The notes: generated from the letters alone by a model not told the origin. Positions 43,800-52,838 are shown, counted from the first letter of the stretch. The stretch: DNA of 64,000 nt from Streptomyces liliifuscus (GCF_016598615.1 NZ_CP066831.1:4588001-4652000), one strand, 5' to 3'. Numbers and translations: made by a program.

Positions 43800-44255
43800 A
43801 TGGTGAGCCGTATGTTTCGTATTGAGACAGAAGTCGACAAAGAGCGTAGTCAATTCCTGCGTTCACGGCTACGGGACGCGAACATGATTGCGTCTCCCCT
43901 GCTGCGTTCTCTGCGCGGAACCCCTGGTGAACGGGAGGTTCCGCTCCAGGTGTGGGCGTTGGATCAGGGTGGTGAGGTCGCGGGAGGGCTGATCGGGCAC
44001 GTCTGGGCCACGTGGCTCCATGTGCGGTATCTCTGGGTCGACGAGCGTCACCGGGGGGCCGGTCTCGGTTCGCAGCTCCTGTCCCGGGCGGAGCATCTGG
44101 CCCACTCGTCCCATGGGTGTGTCAGCGTGCGGCTGGAGACGTGGGACTTCCAGGCGCCCGAGTTCTACAAGAAGCACGGCTACGAAGTGGTGTGCGTGAT
44201 CCCGGACTATCCCCCGGGGATCACGGAGTACACCCTGACCAAGCGTCTCCCCTGA
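43800..44255 (+). CDS. GNAT-family N-acetyltransferase
   Basis: The product is 151 residues from ATG 43800; ATG 43812 is equally possible and neither has a strong ribosome site. The acetyl-CoA-binding loop is R-H-R-G-A-G-L-G-S-Q-L-L, preceded by L-W-V-D-E. The C-terminal strand-helix is F-Q-A-P-E-F-Y-K-K-H-G-Y-E-V. The substrate is unknown. The first 100 bp have clearly lower GC and third-position GC than the neighbours (many AT-ending codons), which may mean recent acquisition or just an A/T-rich translation start. Confidence 0.85.
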   Translation: MVSRMFRIETEVDKERSQFLRSRLRDANMIASPLLRSLRGTPGEREVPLQVWALDQGGEVAGGLIGHVWATWLHVRYLWVDERHRGAGLGSQLLSRAEHLAHSSHGCVSVRLETWDFQAPEFYKKHGYEVVCVIPDYPPGITEYTLTKRLP

Positions 44256-44266
44256 AAACAGCTCCT

Positions 44267-44332
44267 CGCCCCCGCCGCCCCTACCCGTCCCATCCTTCTG
44301 GGGCTCCGCCCCAGACCCCGTGGGGTGTGGTT
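44267..44332. repeat. Dispersed intergenic repeat, module A
   Basis: It starts CGCCCCCGCCGCCCC and contains a CTGGGGC-TCC-GCCCCAG hairpin (44298-44314) and CCCCGTGGGGTGTG. It is near-identical to the left part of the 61.84 kb element. Confidence 0.8.
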
Positions 44333-44361
44333 TCGGGTGCGGCCCGGCCGTGGCTGATCGC

Positions 44362-44403
44362 GCAGTTCCCCGCGCCCCTTTAGGGGCGCGGGGAACTGCG
44401 CAG
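44362..44403. repeat. Module B perfect inverted pair, hairpin
   Basis: GCGCAGTTCCCCGCGCCCCT and its exact reverse complement are separated by two T residues, giving a 42-bp palindrome. It sits between convergent GNAT and galK and is a likely terminator for both. Confidence 0.9.
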
Positions 44404-44431
44404 CGGGGGTTCGGGGGCGGAAATCCCCAGG

Positions 44432-45583
44432 TCAGCCCACCCGGCGTGCGCCCTCCGAAGGCACCGCCGGAAACACTCGCGGCGCGGTGAAGCCCGCGGC
44501 GGCGAAGGCCTCCTCGACCGCCTTGGTGACCGTGTCCGCGTCCGACGACTCCACCAACACGATCGCCGAACCGCCGAACCCACCCCCCGTCATACGAGCG
44601 CCAAGCGCCCCCGCCTCGTTCGCCGCCGAGACCACGAGGTCCAGCTCCGGACAGGAGATCCGCAGATCGTCCCGCAACGAGGCGTGCCCGTCCGTCAGGA
44701 CGGGCCCGATCGCACGGACGTCCCCGGCGTCGAGCAACGCGATGACCTCGTCGACCCGGTGGTCGTCCGACACCACGTGCCGTACATAGCGCCGCACCCG
44801 CTCGTCGGACAGACGGGCGAGGGACGCCTCCAGGTCCTCGAACCGGACGTCCCGCAGGAACGGGACACCGAGCTGCCGAGCCCCCTCCTCGCAGCCCTCC
44901 CGCCGCTCCGCGTACTCCCCGTCGCCCAGCGCGTGCTTCACACGGGTGTCGACCACGAGGAGCCGCAGCCCGTGCGCCGGCAGGTCGAAGGGGACCTGGC
45001 GGATGGACAGGTCACGGCAGTCGAGGTGAAGGGCGTGGCCCTCCGTGGAGCAGGCGGACGCCGTCTGGTCCATGATTCCGCAGGGCACGCCCACGAAGTC
45101 GTTCTCGGCGCGCTGGGAGACCCGGGCCAGCTCCGGACGCGTAAGGCCAAGGCCGAACAGGTCGTTGAGCGCCAGGGCCGTGACGACCTCCAGCGCGGCC
45201 GAGGAGGAGAGGCCCGCGCCCGTCGGGACCGTGGAGGCGAGGTGGATGTCCGCGCCGGTGACGGCGTGGCCGGCCTCGCGCAGGACCCAGACGACCCCGG
45301 CCGGGTAGGCGGCCCAGCTGGTGTTCGTCAGCGGCGCCAGCTCGTCGACGTGCAGTTCGACGACCGGGCCCTCGATGTCGGCCGAGTGGATGCGCAGTAC
45401 GCCGTCGTCGCGGCGCGAGACCGCGGCCACCGCCGTGTGCGGCAGCGCGAGGGGCATCACGAAGCCCTCGTTGAAGTCGGTGTACTCACCGATCAGGTTG
45501 ACCCGGCCGGGTGCCGCCCAGACACCGTCGGGGGCAGCCCCGAAGAGCGCCTCGAAGCCTTCTCGTACCTGCTGTGCCCCCAC
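44432..45583 (-). CDS. galK: Galactokinase
   Basis: GalK phosphorylates galactose at C1, the first step of the Leloir pathway. The GTG at 45583 with AAGGAG 6 bases upstream gives 383 residues. GHMP-kinase motifs are G-R-V-N-L-I-G-E-Y-T-D-F near 27-38 (the galactokinase signature), P-T-G-A-G-L-S-S-S-A-A-L-E-V, and G-A-R-M-T-G-G-G-F-G-G-S. It is the last gene of galT-galE-galK; its start shares one base with the galE stop. Confidence 0.96.
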   Translation of the reverse strand: MGAQQVREGFEALFGAAPDGVWAAPGRVNLIGEYTDFNEGFVMPLALPHTAVAAVSRRDDGVLRIHSADIEGPVVELHVDELAPLTNTSWAAYPAGVVWVLREAGHAVTGADIHLASTVPTGAGLSSSAALEVVTALALNDLFGLGLTRPELARVSQRAENDFVGVPCGIMDQTASACSTEGHALHLDCRDLSIRQVPFDLPAHGLRLLVVDTRVKHALGDGEYAERREGCEEGARQLGVPFLRDVRFEDLEASLARLSDERVRRYVRHVVSDDHRVDEVIALLDAGDVRAIGPVLTDGHASLRDDLRISCPELDLVVSAANEAGALGARMTGGGFGGSAIVLVESSDADTVTKAVEEAFAAAGFTAPRVFPAVPSEGARRVG

Positions 45584-46581
45584 TAGCTCTCCTTCGACTT
45601 CTGCTGCGCCGACGACTGCGACTGCGCGATGTTCTGCGCGAACTCCCACGCGTCCGCGACGATCCCCGCGAGATCCGCACGGGACGGGTTCCAGCCGAGC
45701 CGCTCGCGGGCCGTGGCCGCGGAGGCGACGAGGACGGCCGGGTCACCGGCGCGGCGCGGGGCCGCGACCTCGGGGATCGGGTGTCCGGTCACGCGGCGGA
45801 CGGTCTCGATGACCTCGCGGACCGAGAAGCCGTTGCCGTTGCCGAGGTTGCAGATCAGGTGCTCGCCCGGCTGCGCGGCGGCGACGGCCAGCAGGTGGGC
45901 CTCCGCCAGGTCCGCGACGTGGATGTAGTCGCGGATGCAGGTGCCGTCCGGGGTCGGGTAGTCGTCGCCGAAGACGGAGATGGCCTCGCGGCGGCCCTGG
46001 GCGACCTGGAGCACCAGCGGGATGAGGTGCGACTCGGGGTCGTGCCGCTCGCCGCTCGCGCCGTACGCGCCCGCCACGTTGAAGTAGCGCAGCGACACCG
46101 CCGCCAGTCCGTGGGCGGCCGCCTCGCCGGTGATCATGTGGTCGACGGCGAGCTTGGAGGCGCCGTACGGGTTGGTCGGGGACGTCGGGGCGGACTCGAC
46201 GATCGGGCTGGTCTCCGGCTCGCCGTACGTCGCCGCCGTGGAGGAGAAGACCAGTTTGCGGACGCCCGCCGAGCGCATGGCCGCCAGCAGGGCCATCGTG
46301 CCGCCGACGTTGTTGTCCCAGTACTTCTCGGGCTTCACGACGGACTCGCCGACCTGCGAGAACGCGGCGAAGTGCAGCACGGCGTCGAAGGAGGGGTCCA
46401 GCCACTTGGCGGCGTCGCGGATGTCGCCCTCGATCAATTCGGCGCCCGCAGGGACGCCCTCGCGGAAGCCGGTGGAGAGGTTGTCGAGGACGGTCACCTC
46501 GTGGCCCGCCTCCAGCAGATGCCGGGCGACCACACTGCCCACATAGCCCGCACCGCCGGTGACCAGGTACTTCCCACTCAT
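45583..46581 (-). CDS. galE: UDP-glucose 4-epimerase
   Basis: GalE interconverts UDP-galactose and UDP-glucose. The product is 332 residues: the NAD-binding T-G-G-A-G-Y-V-G-S is at 8-16, the active-site Tyr/Lys are in N-P-Y-G-A-S-K near 140-146, and S-S-T-A-A-T-Y-G supplies the Ser/Thr. The C-terminus has a Ser/Gln/Lys-rich tail. The ATG overlaps the galT stop by ATGA. Confidence 0.96.
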   Translation of the reverse strand: MSGKYLVTGGAGYVGSVVARHLLEAGHEVTVLDNLSTGFREGVPAGAELIEGDIRDAAKWLDPSFDAVLHFAAFSQVGESVVKPEKYWDNNVGGTMALLAAMRSAGVRKLVFSSTAATYGEPETSPIVESAPTSPTNPYGASKLAVDHMITGEAAAHGLAAVSLRYFNVAGAYGASGERHDPESHLIPLVLQVAQGRREAISVFGDDYPTPDGTCIRDYIHVADLAEAHLLAVAAAQPGEHLICNLGNGNGFSVREVIETVRRVTGHPIPEVAAPRRAGDPAVLVASAATARERLGWNPSRADLAGIVADAWEFAQNIAQSQSSAQQKSKES

Positions 46582-47639
46582 GAACTCGCTACCTCTCGCA
46601 GTCGCTGGGCCGCGGCCTCCGGCGGCACGTCGTTGATGAACACACTCATGCCGGACTCGGAACCCGCGAGGAACTTCAGCTTGCCGGAAGTGCGGCGGAT
46701 GGTGAAAAGCTCGAGGTGGAGCGCGAAGTCGTCCCGCACCACACCGTCGAACTCCTCCAGCGTGCCGAACGGCGCCTGGTGCCAGGCCGAGATGTACGGC
46801 GTGCGCGGTTCACCCTCACCGAAGATCCGGTCGAAGCGCCTCAACAGTTCCAGATAGACCTTGGGGAACTCTGTGCGTGCCGCCTCGTCGAGCCCCAGCA
46901 GGTCCGGCACTCGGCGGCGCGGGTAGAGGTGCACCTCGTACGGCCAGTGCGCGGCGTACGGCACGAAGGCCACCCAGTGCTCGGTCTCCAGCACGATCCG
47001 CTCGCCGGCCAGTTCCCACGCCAGCACGGCGTCGAAGAGGTTCTCCCCGCCCGTCCCCTCCTTGTGTGCCGCAAGTGACCGCAGCATCAGGGCCGTTCGA
47101 GGCGTCGTGAAGGGGTACGCGTAGATCTGCCCGTGCGGATGTCCGAGCGTCACGCCGATCTCGGCTCCGCGGTTCTCGAAACAGAACACCTGCTCCACGG
47201 AGGGGAGATGGGACAGCTCTGCCGTGCGGTCGGTCCACGCCTCCAGGACCAGACCCGCCTGCTCCTCGGTCAGATCCGCGAAGGACGCGTCGTGGTCCGA
47301 GGTGAAGCAGACCACCTCGCAGCGACCGGAGTCCCCGGCCAGCGACGGAAAGCGGTTCTCGAAGACCGCCACGTCGTACGAGGAGTCCGGGATCTCGCTC
47401 AGCCGGTCGCCCTCGGAGGGGCACAGCGGGCATTCGTCGGCCGGCGGGTGGTAGGTGCGGCCCTGCCGGTGGGAGGCGATGGCCACCTCGTCACCGAGCA
47501 GCGGATCGCGACGTACCTCCGATGTGGTGACCGTCCGGTCGAGCGGGCGCCGGTCCACCGCGTCGCGCACCGTGTCGTCGCGCGAGTCGTAGTAGATGAG
47601 CTCACGACCGTCGGCCAGCCGGGTCGAGGTCTTCTTCAC
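46578..47639 (-). CDS. galT: Galactose-1-phosphate uridylyltransferase
   Basis: GalT transfers UMP from UDP-glucose to galactose 1-phosphate. The product is 353 residues from the GTG at 47639 with GGGAG 6 bases upstream. The catalytic H-P-H-G-Q is in G-V-T-L-G-H-P-H-G-Q-I-Y-A-Y-P, and the zinc-site start is E-C-P-L-C-P. It is the first gene of the gal operon; the promoter is in the unusually A/T-rich interval to 47761. Confidence 0.96.
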   Translation of the reverse strand: MKKTSTRLADGRELIYYDSRDDTVRDAVDRRPLDRTVTTSEVRRDPLLGDEVAIASHRQGRTYHPPADECPLCPSEGDRLSEIPDSSYDVAVFENRFPSLAGDSGRCEVVCFTSDHDASFADLTEEQAGLVLEAWTDRTAELSHLPSVEQVFCFENRGAEIGVTLGHPHGQIYAYPFTTPRTALMLRSLAAHKEGTGGENLFDAVLAWELAGERIVLETEHWVAFVPYAAHWPYEVHLYPRRRVPDLLGLDEAARTEFPKVYLELLRRFDRIFGEGEPRTPYISAWHQAPFGTLEEFDGVVRDDFALHLELFTIRRTSGKLKFLAGSESGMSVFINDVPPEAAAQRLREVASS

Positions 47640-47761
47640 GCCGGACTCCCCATCCGTACCCGATCAAAGCATTCAACAGAACCAAACACATCAAACCACA
47701 AATCCCCACGTCCGTCATCACCACAACCAAACAAAGAACACCAAAGTGAAGTGAGTGCTGA
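47640..47761. promoter_or_regulatory. A/T-rich divergent gal control region with direct repeats
   Basis: This interval between galT and the symporter is far richer in A on the plus strand than anything nearby. AACCAAACA occurs at 47680-47688 and 47725-47733, 45 bp apart, inside longer matches (CAACAGAACCAAACACA and CACCACAACCAAACAAA, 14 of 17). On the gal strand this reads TGTTTGGTT, the sort of T/G-rich direct repeat bound by DeoR-type sugar regulators. Galactose induction and glucose repression of Streptomyces gal promoters are established; the regulator here is inferred. Confidence 0.5.
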
Positions 47762-49465
47762 ATGCATACCCCCACATATCCAGCCCCCACATCGCCCGTG
47801 CACCTGGCGGCGGAGCTGCGGCTCCCCACCAACTGGCTCGACTACACGATCCTGGCGATCTACTTCGTCGTCGTGCTCGGCATCGGATTCGCGGCCCGCC
47901 GCTCGGTGAAGACCAGCCTCGACTTCTTCCTGTCCGGGCGTTCGCTGCCCGCCTGGGTGACCGGTCTGGCGTTCATCGCCGCCAACCTGGGCGCGACCGA
48001 GATCCTCGGCATGGCCGCCAACAGCGCCCAGTACGGCGTCTACACCGTGCACTGGTACTGGATCGGCGCCATCCCCGCCATGGTCTTCCTGGGCCTGGTG
48101 ATGATGCCCTTCTACTACGGCTCGAAGGTCAGGTCCGTCCCCGAGTTCCTGCTGCTGCGCTTCGACAAGGGCGCGCATCTGCTCAGCTCGATCCTGTTCG
48201 CGTTCGCCGCGATCCTCATCGCCGGGGTGAACCTCTACGCGCTCGCGATCGTCGTCGAGGCGCTGCTCGGCTGGCCGCAGTGGGTGTCGATCGTGGTCGC
48301 GGGCTTCTTCGTGCTCGGCTACATCACCCTCGGCGGTCTGTCGTCCGCGATCTACAACGAGGTGCTGCAGTTCTTCGTGATCCTCGCCGCGCTGATCCCG
48401 CTCTCGGTGCTCGGGCTGAAGAAGGTCGGCGGCTGGGACGGCCTGACCGACTCCCTGACCGCGTCCCACGGCGCCGACTTCACCACCGCGTGGGGCGGCA
48501 CCGGCATCGGCAGCGACAACCCGCTCGGCGCCAACTGGCTCACCATCGTCCTGGGCCTCGGCTTCGTGCTGTCCTTCGGCTACTGGACGACCAACTTCGC
48601 CGAGGTGCAGCGCGCCCTGTCCGCGAAGAACCTCTCCGCGGCCCAGCGCACCCCGCTCATCGCCGCGTTCCCGAAGATCTTCATCGTCTTCCTGGTGATG
48701 ATCCCGGGTCTTGTCGCGGCCGTGCTCGTACCGAAGATCGGGACCTCCGGGTCCGACCTCCAGTACAACGACGCGATCCCGTACCTGATGGAGGACCTGC
48801 TGCCCAACGGCGTCCTCGGCATCGCGGTGACCGGTCTGCTGGCGGCCTTCATGGCGGGCATGGCGGCCAACATCTCGTCCTTCAACACCGTCTTCACCAC
48901 GGACATCTGGCAGAAGTACGTGAAGCGCGACGAGGAGGACACGTACTACGTGCGCTTCGGCCGTCTCATCACGGCCGTCGGCGTGCTGGCGTCCATCGGG
49001 ACGGCGTTCCTCGCCTCCTCCTTCTCGAACATCATGAGTTACCTCCAGACGCTGTTCTCCTTCTTCAACGTGCCGATGTTCGTCGTCTTCATCATCGGCA
49101 TGTTCTGGAAGCGCGCGTCCATGAAGTCCGGCTTCTGGGGCCTGCTGGCGGGCACCACGGCCGCGATGATCAACTACTTCGTCCTCTACAAGCAGGACAT
49201 CATCGGCATCCCCTCCGACCAGGGCGCCAACTTCGTCTCCGCGATCGCCGGGTTCGTGGCCGGCGCGGTGGTCATGTTCGCCGTCTCCCTCTTCACCGCG
49301 CCGAAGCCCGCGGAGGAACTCCAGGGGCTGGTGTACGGGACGACCTCGCCCGGCATGGAGGAGCCGCCGGCCAAGGGCGACGACGCCTGGTACCGCAAGC
49401 CGGCCCTGCTCGGCTGGGGCGCGATCATCCTGGCCGCCGCCTGCTACATCCCCTTCTCCTTCTGA
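47762..49465 (+). CDS. Sodium:solute symporter, SGLT-like (probable galactose uptake)
   Basis: The product is 567 residues with about fourteen helices of the SSS family. L-D-F-F-L-S-G-R-S-L-P-A-W, G-A-T-E-I-L-G-M-A-A-N-S-A-Q-Y-G and W-Y-W-I-G-A-I-P-A-M-V-F-L-G match the SGLT/sugar branch (vSGLT-like), unlike the ActP-type protein at 21.3 kb. Position opposite galTEK suggests galactose as substrate. The last helix follows a Trp-Tyr-Arg-Lys segment. A weak ribosome site precedes ATG 47762. Confidence 0.92.
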   Translation: MHTPTYPAPTSPVHLAAELRLPTNWLDYTILAIYFVVVLGIGFAARRSVKTSLDFFLSGRSLPAWVTGLAFIAANLGATEILGMAANSAQYGVYTVHWYWIGAIPAMVFLGLVMMPFYYGSKVRSVPEFLLLRFDKGAHLLSSILFAFAAILIAGVNLYALAIVVEALLGWPQWVSIVVAGFFVLGYITLGGLSSAIYNEVLQFFVILAALIPLSVLGLKKVGGWDGLTDSLTASHGADFTTAWGGTGIGSDNPLGANWLTIVLGLGFVLSFGYWTTNFAEVQRALSAKNLSAAQRTPLIAAFPKIFIVFLVMIPGLVAAVLVPKIGTSGSDLQYNDAIPYLMEDLLPNGVLGIAVTGLLAAFMAGMAANISSFNTVFTTDIWQKYVKRDEEDTYYVRFGRLITAVGVLASIGTAFLASSFSNIMSYLQTLFSFFNVPMFVVFIIGMFWKRASMKSGFWGLLAGTTAAMINYFVLYKQDIIGIPSDQGANFVSAIAGFVAGAVVMFAVSLFTAPKPAEELQGLVYGTTSPGMEEPPAKGDDAWYRKPALLGWGAIILAAACYIPFSF

Positions 49466-49486
49466 CGACCGGAGGCCTGATCACCC

Positions 49487-49807
49487 ATGCCCGAGCACTC
49501 TGGCTATTCCGACCGCGACCTCCAGCGCGAAGTCACCGAACTGCAGGGCAAGTCCGCCACGGCGGCCCGCCTGTTCGACATCCGCCGCATCATCGGCGGT
49601 CTGTTCGTCGTCTACGGGATCATCGTCACGATCGCCGGCATCACCGAGTCCGACGCCGACATCGCCAAGGCCCAGGACGTCAACATCAACCTATGGACGG
49701 GCCTGGGCATGCTGGCCCTCGGCCTGTTCTTCCTGGCCTGGCTGTGGCTGCGCCCGGTGGCTCCGCCCACACCGGACCAGGACACCACCGAGCGACCCGC
49801 CGAGTAA
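49487..49807 (+). CDS. Small two-helix membrane protein downstream of the symporter
   Basis: The product is 106 residues with helices at about 36-55 and 70-90 and a Pro/Thr tail. G-G-A-G-G lies 11 bases before the ATG. It starts 21 bp after the symporter stop and is surely co-transcribed. It may be an accessory subunit, as DUF485 is to ActP; no family is recognised beyond similarity to proteins seen in this position in other Streptomyces. Confidence 0.75.
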   Translation: MPEHSGYSDRDLQREVTELQGKSATAARLFDIRRIIGGLFVVYGIIVTIAGITESDADIAKAQDVNINLWTGLGMLALGLFFLAWLWLRPVAPPTPDQDTTERPAE

Positions 49808-49833
49808 CCGCCGGGCACGGCGAGTTCGGGTAC

Positions 49834-49866
49834 GGGGCCGGAGCCGCACAGAGCGACTCCGGCCCC
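49834..49866. terminator. Bidirectional terminator between symporter operon and LuxR-type gene
   Basis: GGGGCCGGAGCCGC (49834-49847) pairs with GCGACTCCGGCCCC (49853-49866) with one mismatch, between two convergent stops. Confidence 0.65.
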
Positions 49867-49899
49867 CACACCTGCGCCAGGACGCGGCCTGGACCGGGA

Positions 49900-50601
49900 C
49901 TAGACCTCGGACCCCGCGTCCGACGCCGGGTGCGGGATCGGCCCCGCACGGTCCAGCAGCCCTGTACGGGCGGCGAGCGCCGCCGCCTCCAGCCGTGAGC
50001 CGACGCCCAGCTTCATCAGTACGCGCTGCACATGGGTCCGCGCGGTGCTCGGCGCTATGCCCATGCCGGCCGCGATGAGCCGGGTGTCCTCGCCGTCGGC
50101 CACCCTCACCAGCACCTCGACCTCTCGCGGCGTCAGCATCTGGAGAAGCCGCTGGCCCTCGTCGTCGGGCTGCGCGGCCGGGTTGAGCAGTTCGCTGAAG
50201 GCGCCCTGCAGCAGCTGCGGCGCCACGGCCGCCTCCCCTGCCCGGGCCTTCATGATGGCCCGCTCGACACCCTCTATGCGCTCGTCGTGCCGTACGTAGC
50301 CGGACGCCCCGGCGGCGAACGCCGCGGCGATTCCGCGCGGGTTCGGCACCGGTCCGAGGACCAGCACCGCGACCTGCGGCCGCTCCCGTTTGATCCTCAC
50401 CACCGGGTCGAATATGCCCGGTTCGGCGGGCGTCGCCGTGCCGATCAGGCACACCTCGGGCGCCCTTGTGATCACCAGCTCCGCCGCTCCCGCGGCAGGC
50501 GCGGCCGCGGCCAGCACGCGGTGCCCGCGCAGCTTCAAGGCCGAGGCCAACGCCTCGGCGAGCAGTCGGTGGTCGTCGACCACCATGAGCCGCACTCCCA
50601 T
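49900..50601 (-). CDS. LuxR-type regulator with degenerate receiver domain
   Basis: The product is 233 residues from ATG 50601. The N-terminal half is receiver-like and keeps V-V-D-D-H near 7-11. The strand that should hold the phosphorylated Asp reads E-V-C-L-I-G-T-A-T-P, with Gly/Thr in its place, and the later Lys is replaced in G-Y-V-R-H-D. It probably works without phosphorylation. The LuxR DNA-binding domain is intact: L-T-P-R-E-V-E-V-L-V-R-V-A-D-G-E-D-T-R-L-I-A, ending A-R-T-H-V-Q-R-V-L-M-K-L-G-V. There is no kinase adjacent. Confidence 0.88.
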   Translation of the reverse strand: MGVRLMVVDDHRLLAEALASALKLRGHRVLAAAAPAAGAAELVITRAPEVCLIGTATPAEPGIFDPVVRIKRERPQVAVLVLGPVPNPRGIAAAFAAGASGYVRHDERIEGVERAIMKARAGEAAVAPQLLQGAFSELLNPAAQPDDEGQRLLQMLTPREVEVLVRVADGEDTRLIAAGMGIAPSTARTHVQRVLMKLGVGSRLEAAALAARTGLLDRAGPIPHPASDAGSEV

Positions 50602-50846
50602 CGAGCCCAACCCCCCAGTCCCCCCAGGATCCCCACTGGTACCCCATGGATAGGAGCCCCCCGGCTCTCCATCCCCCGGAAGCTACACGCTTGTTCGACG
50701 TTGCGCTTCCCCTACTGGAGAGAAGTGCCCCGGATTTCCGAAATTCCTCGCATTCGCGAGCGATGGGCCGTACGAGAACGACCCCGCCCCTGAGCAGGGA
50801 CGGAGTCGTGATCGACAGGCGAACGCTTGATCGGCGTACGACCTGC

Positions 50847-50873
50847 CCGGGGCCTCTCGAAGACCCCGGGCGG
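50847..50873 (-). terminator. Terminator after the first beta-propeller gene
   Basis: GCCCGGGG (50847-50854) and CCCCGGGC (50866-50873) pair across 11 nt, 12 bp after the stop at 50885. The rest of 50602-50884 has no gene. Confidence 0.6.
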
Positions 50874-50884
50874 CCGTGGGACGC

Positions 50885-52741
50885 CTACTTGGCGCCGAAG
50901 CCGATCGCCGCGTACTCCTTGTCGTCCGCGGAGTACGGCGCGCTGATCAGCTCCTGGGCCATGAAGAGCCGGCCGCTCGTGTACCGCATCTCCGAGCTGC
51001 TCGGGACGATGCTGCTGATCGCGCTGCGGACCTGGGCCTCGGCCGGGGTCTCCAGGAGCTTGGTCTCCTTGAAGGTCTTGCCGTCGAGGGAGACGACCTG
51101 GGAACCCTTGTCGTACGGGCCGCTCTTGAACGCCAGGACGTTGCCGCCGTCCATCCGGATCGGCAGGATCTCGTAGCCGTCGCCGGCGTCGGCCCGGTCG
51201 CTCGTGGGCTTGCCCGTGGCCAGCGAGAAGGACACGATCTCGTTGACCCGGGAGTACTGCTCGGCGCCCTCGTGCTGCTTGGTCGGCACGTACAGCCTGT
51301 CGTTGCCGACCGCGATGGACCGGCAGTTGTGGATCTTGTTCACACCGCAGTCGTGCTCGTACTTGCCGTCCTCCAGTGTGATCTTGGTGCGCAGCTTGCC
51401 GCTGTCGTCCAGCGAGAAGACGTCCGTGGCGCCGGACGCGGTGATCTCGCCGGAGTCCACGCCGAAGACGACCGGCTTGGTGGAGATGACCTTGGCGTTG
51501 TCGATGCCCGCGGGGAGCTTGTAGCTCCACTTGACGGTGCCCGCCTTGGGGTCGAGCAGCTGGACCTCGTACTTCTCGTTGCCGTAGTCGCCGCACTTGC
51601 GGACCGCGACGAGCTGCTCGCCGCCCGCGTAGCCGACGTCCTCGCAGGTGCCGACCTTCGGCTGCCAGAGGATCTTGCCGTTGCTGATGTCGAAGGCGGC
51701 GCCGCCGTTGAGGCCGGAGCCGGCCGCGACCGTGGTGCCGGTGATGCTGACTTCCTTGAACGCGGCCTTCTCACCGCCGTTGGGGGCCACGGACTTCGTC
51801 CAGAGCGCCTTGCCGGTGTTCAGGTCGAACGCGGTGACCTCGGTGCACTCCGGGTACGGGTTCGCCTTGGTGCGCTTGGCGTCCTCGGCGACCACCACGG
51901 CGACGCCGTCCTTGGTGACCTCGGGGGAACCGGCGCAGGTCAGACCCGTCAGCGGCAGCGTCCAGGACTCCTTGCCGGAGTCCGGGTCGTAGCCGATGAC
52001 CTCGCTGACGCCCGCCTTGGCGTACACCTTGTCCGTCAGCCAGGAGCCGGCGACGCTCCAGACGTCCTTCTTGGGCACCTCCGCCGCGGGCAGCTGGAAG
52101 AGGACCTTGGCGCTGGTGCTGGAGGGCACCTTCTCGGTGCCGCCGCCTCCGCCGACGTCGTCGCCGCCGTTGTTGTCGTCCTTGCCCTCGGTGCCGCCGG
52201 GGCCCGCGGAGGTGTCCTTCTCGTCGCTCTTGCCTGACGAGTTCGCGTACCAGACACCGCCGCCGACGATCAGCGCGATCGCCACGACGGCCGAGACGAT
52301 GATCGCGACCTGCGGGTTGACCTTCCGCCCGCCCTGCGGAGCCTGCGGCTGCATCGGCATGGTGCCCGGCTGCTGGTAGCCGTACTGGGGCTGCTGGCCC
52401 GGGTAGCCGTAACCGGGCTGCTGACCGGGGTAGCCGTAGCCCGGCTGGGCCGGCGGGGTCTGCGGGCCGCCCTGGGGCGCGCCGGGCGCCTGCGGGTAGC
52501 CGTACGGCTGCTGCGGCGGGGCCGACGGGGGCCCGGCCGGGGGCGGGGTCTGGGGTGCCTGACCCGGTGCCTGCGGGTAGCCGTAGCCCGGCTGCGGCTG
52601 CGGCTGCTGCGGAGGCCCGGCGGGCGGAGTGGCCGGCGGCGGAGTGGGCGCACCGAAGCCACCCGGAGGCGGGTCCTGCGGGGCGCCGAAACCGCCTCCC
52701 TGGGGCGGCTGGTTGGGCGGCGGGGGCGGCGGCTGACTCAT
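50885..52741 (-). CDS. Membrane-anchored PQQ-like beta-propeller protein (copy 1)
   Basis: The product is 618 residues. Residues 1-150 are Pro/Gln/Gly/Tyr-rich (repeated G-Y-G-Y-P), then a single membrane helix at about 153-175, an Asp/Gly/Ser-rich extracytoplasmic spacer, and a beta-propeller built of blades ending in patterns such as G-K-E-S-W-T-L-P, G-K-A-L-W-T-K-S, G-K-I-L-W-Q-P-K and G-T-V-K-W-S-Y-K. Cys-containing loops (Y-P-E-C-T-E-V and H-D-C-G-V-N-K-I-H-N-C) suggest disulfides. There are no quinone ligands, so the PQQ name reflects fold only. It may be a scaffold or binding protein; Pro-rich tail plus propeller is common in Streptomyces. Confidence 0.8.
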   Translation of the reverse strand: MSQPPPPPPNQPPQGGGFGAPQDPPPGGFGAPTPPPATPPAGPPQQPQPQPGYGYPQAPGQAPQTPPPAGPPSAPPQQPYGYPQAPGAPQGGPQTPPAQPGYGYPGQQPGYGYPGQQPQYGYQQPGTMPMQPQAPQGGRKVNPQVAIIVSAVVAIALIVGGGVWYANSSGKSDEKDTSAGPGGTEGKDDNNGGDDVGGGGGTEKVPSSTSAKVLFQLPAAEVPKKDVWSVAGSWLTDKVYAKAGVSEVIGYDPDSGKESWTLPLTGLTCAGSPEVTKDGVAVVVAEDAKRTKANPYPECTEVTAFDLNTGKALWTKSVAPNGGEKAAFKEVSITGTTVAAGSGLNGGAAFDISNGKILWQPKVGTCEDVGYAGGEQLVAVRKCGDYGNEKYEVQLLDPKAGTVKWSYKLPAGIDNAKVISTKPVVFGVDSGEITASGATDVFSLDDSGKLRTKITLEDGKYEHDCGVNKIHNCRSIAVGNDRLYVPTKQHEGAEQYSRVNEIVSFSLATGKPTSDRADAGDGYEILPIRMDGGNVLAFKSGPYDKGSQVVSLDGKTFKETKLLETPAEAQVRSAISSIVPSSSEMRYTSGRLFMAQELISAPYSADDKEYAAIGFGAK

Positions 52742-52838
52742 GACGTGTGTACCTCGGATACGAAGGGGACGAAGGTCTGGTGGCCGTGGAAGGGCCGGAC
52801 GGGACGAGCGGGCGGTGCCTGGAGGAGAGCCGGCCGGA

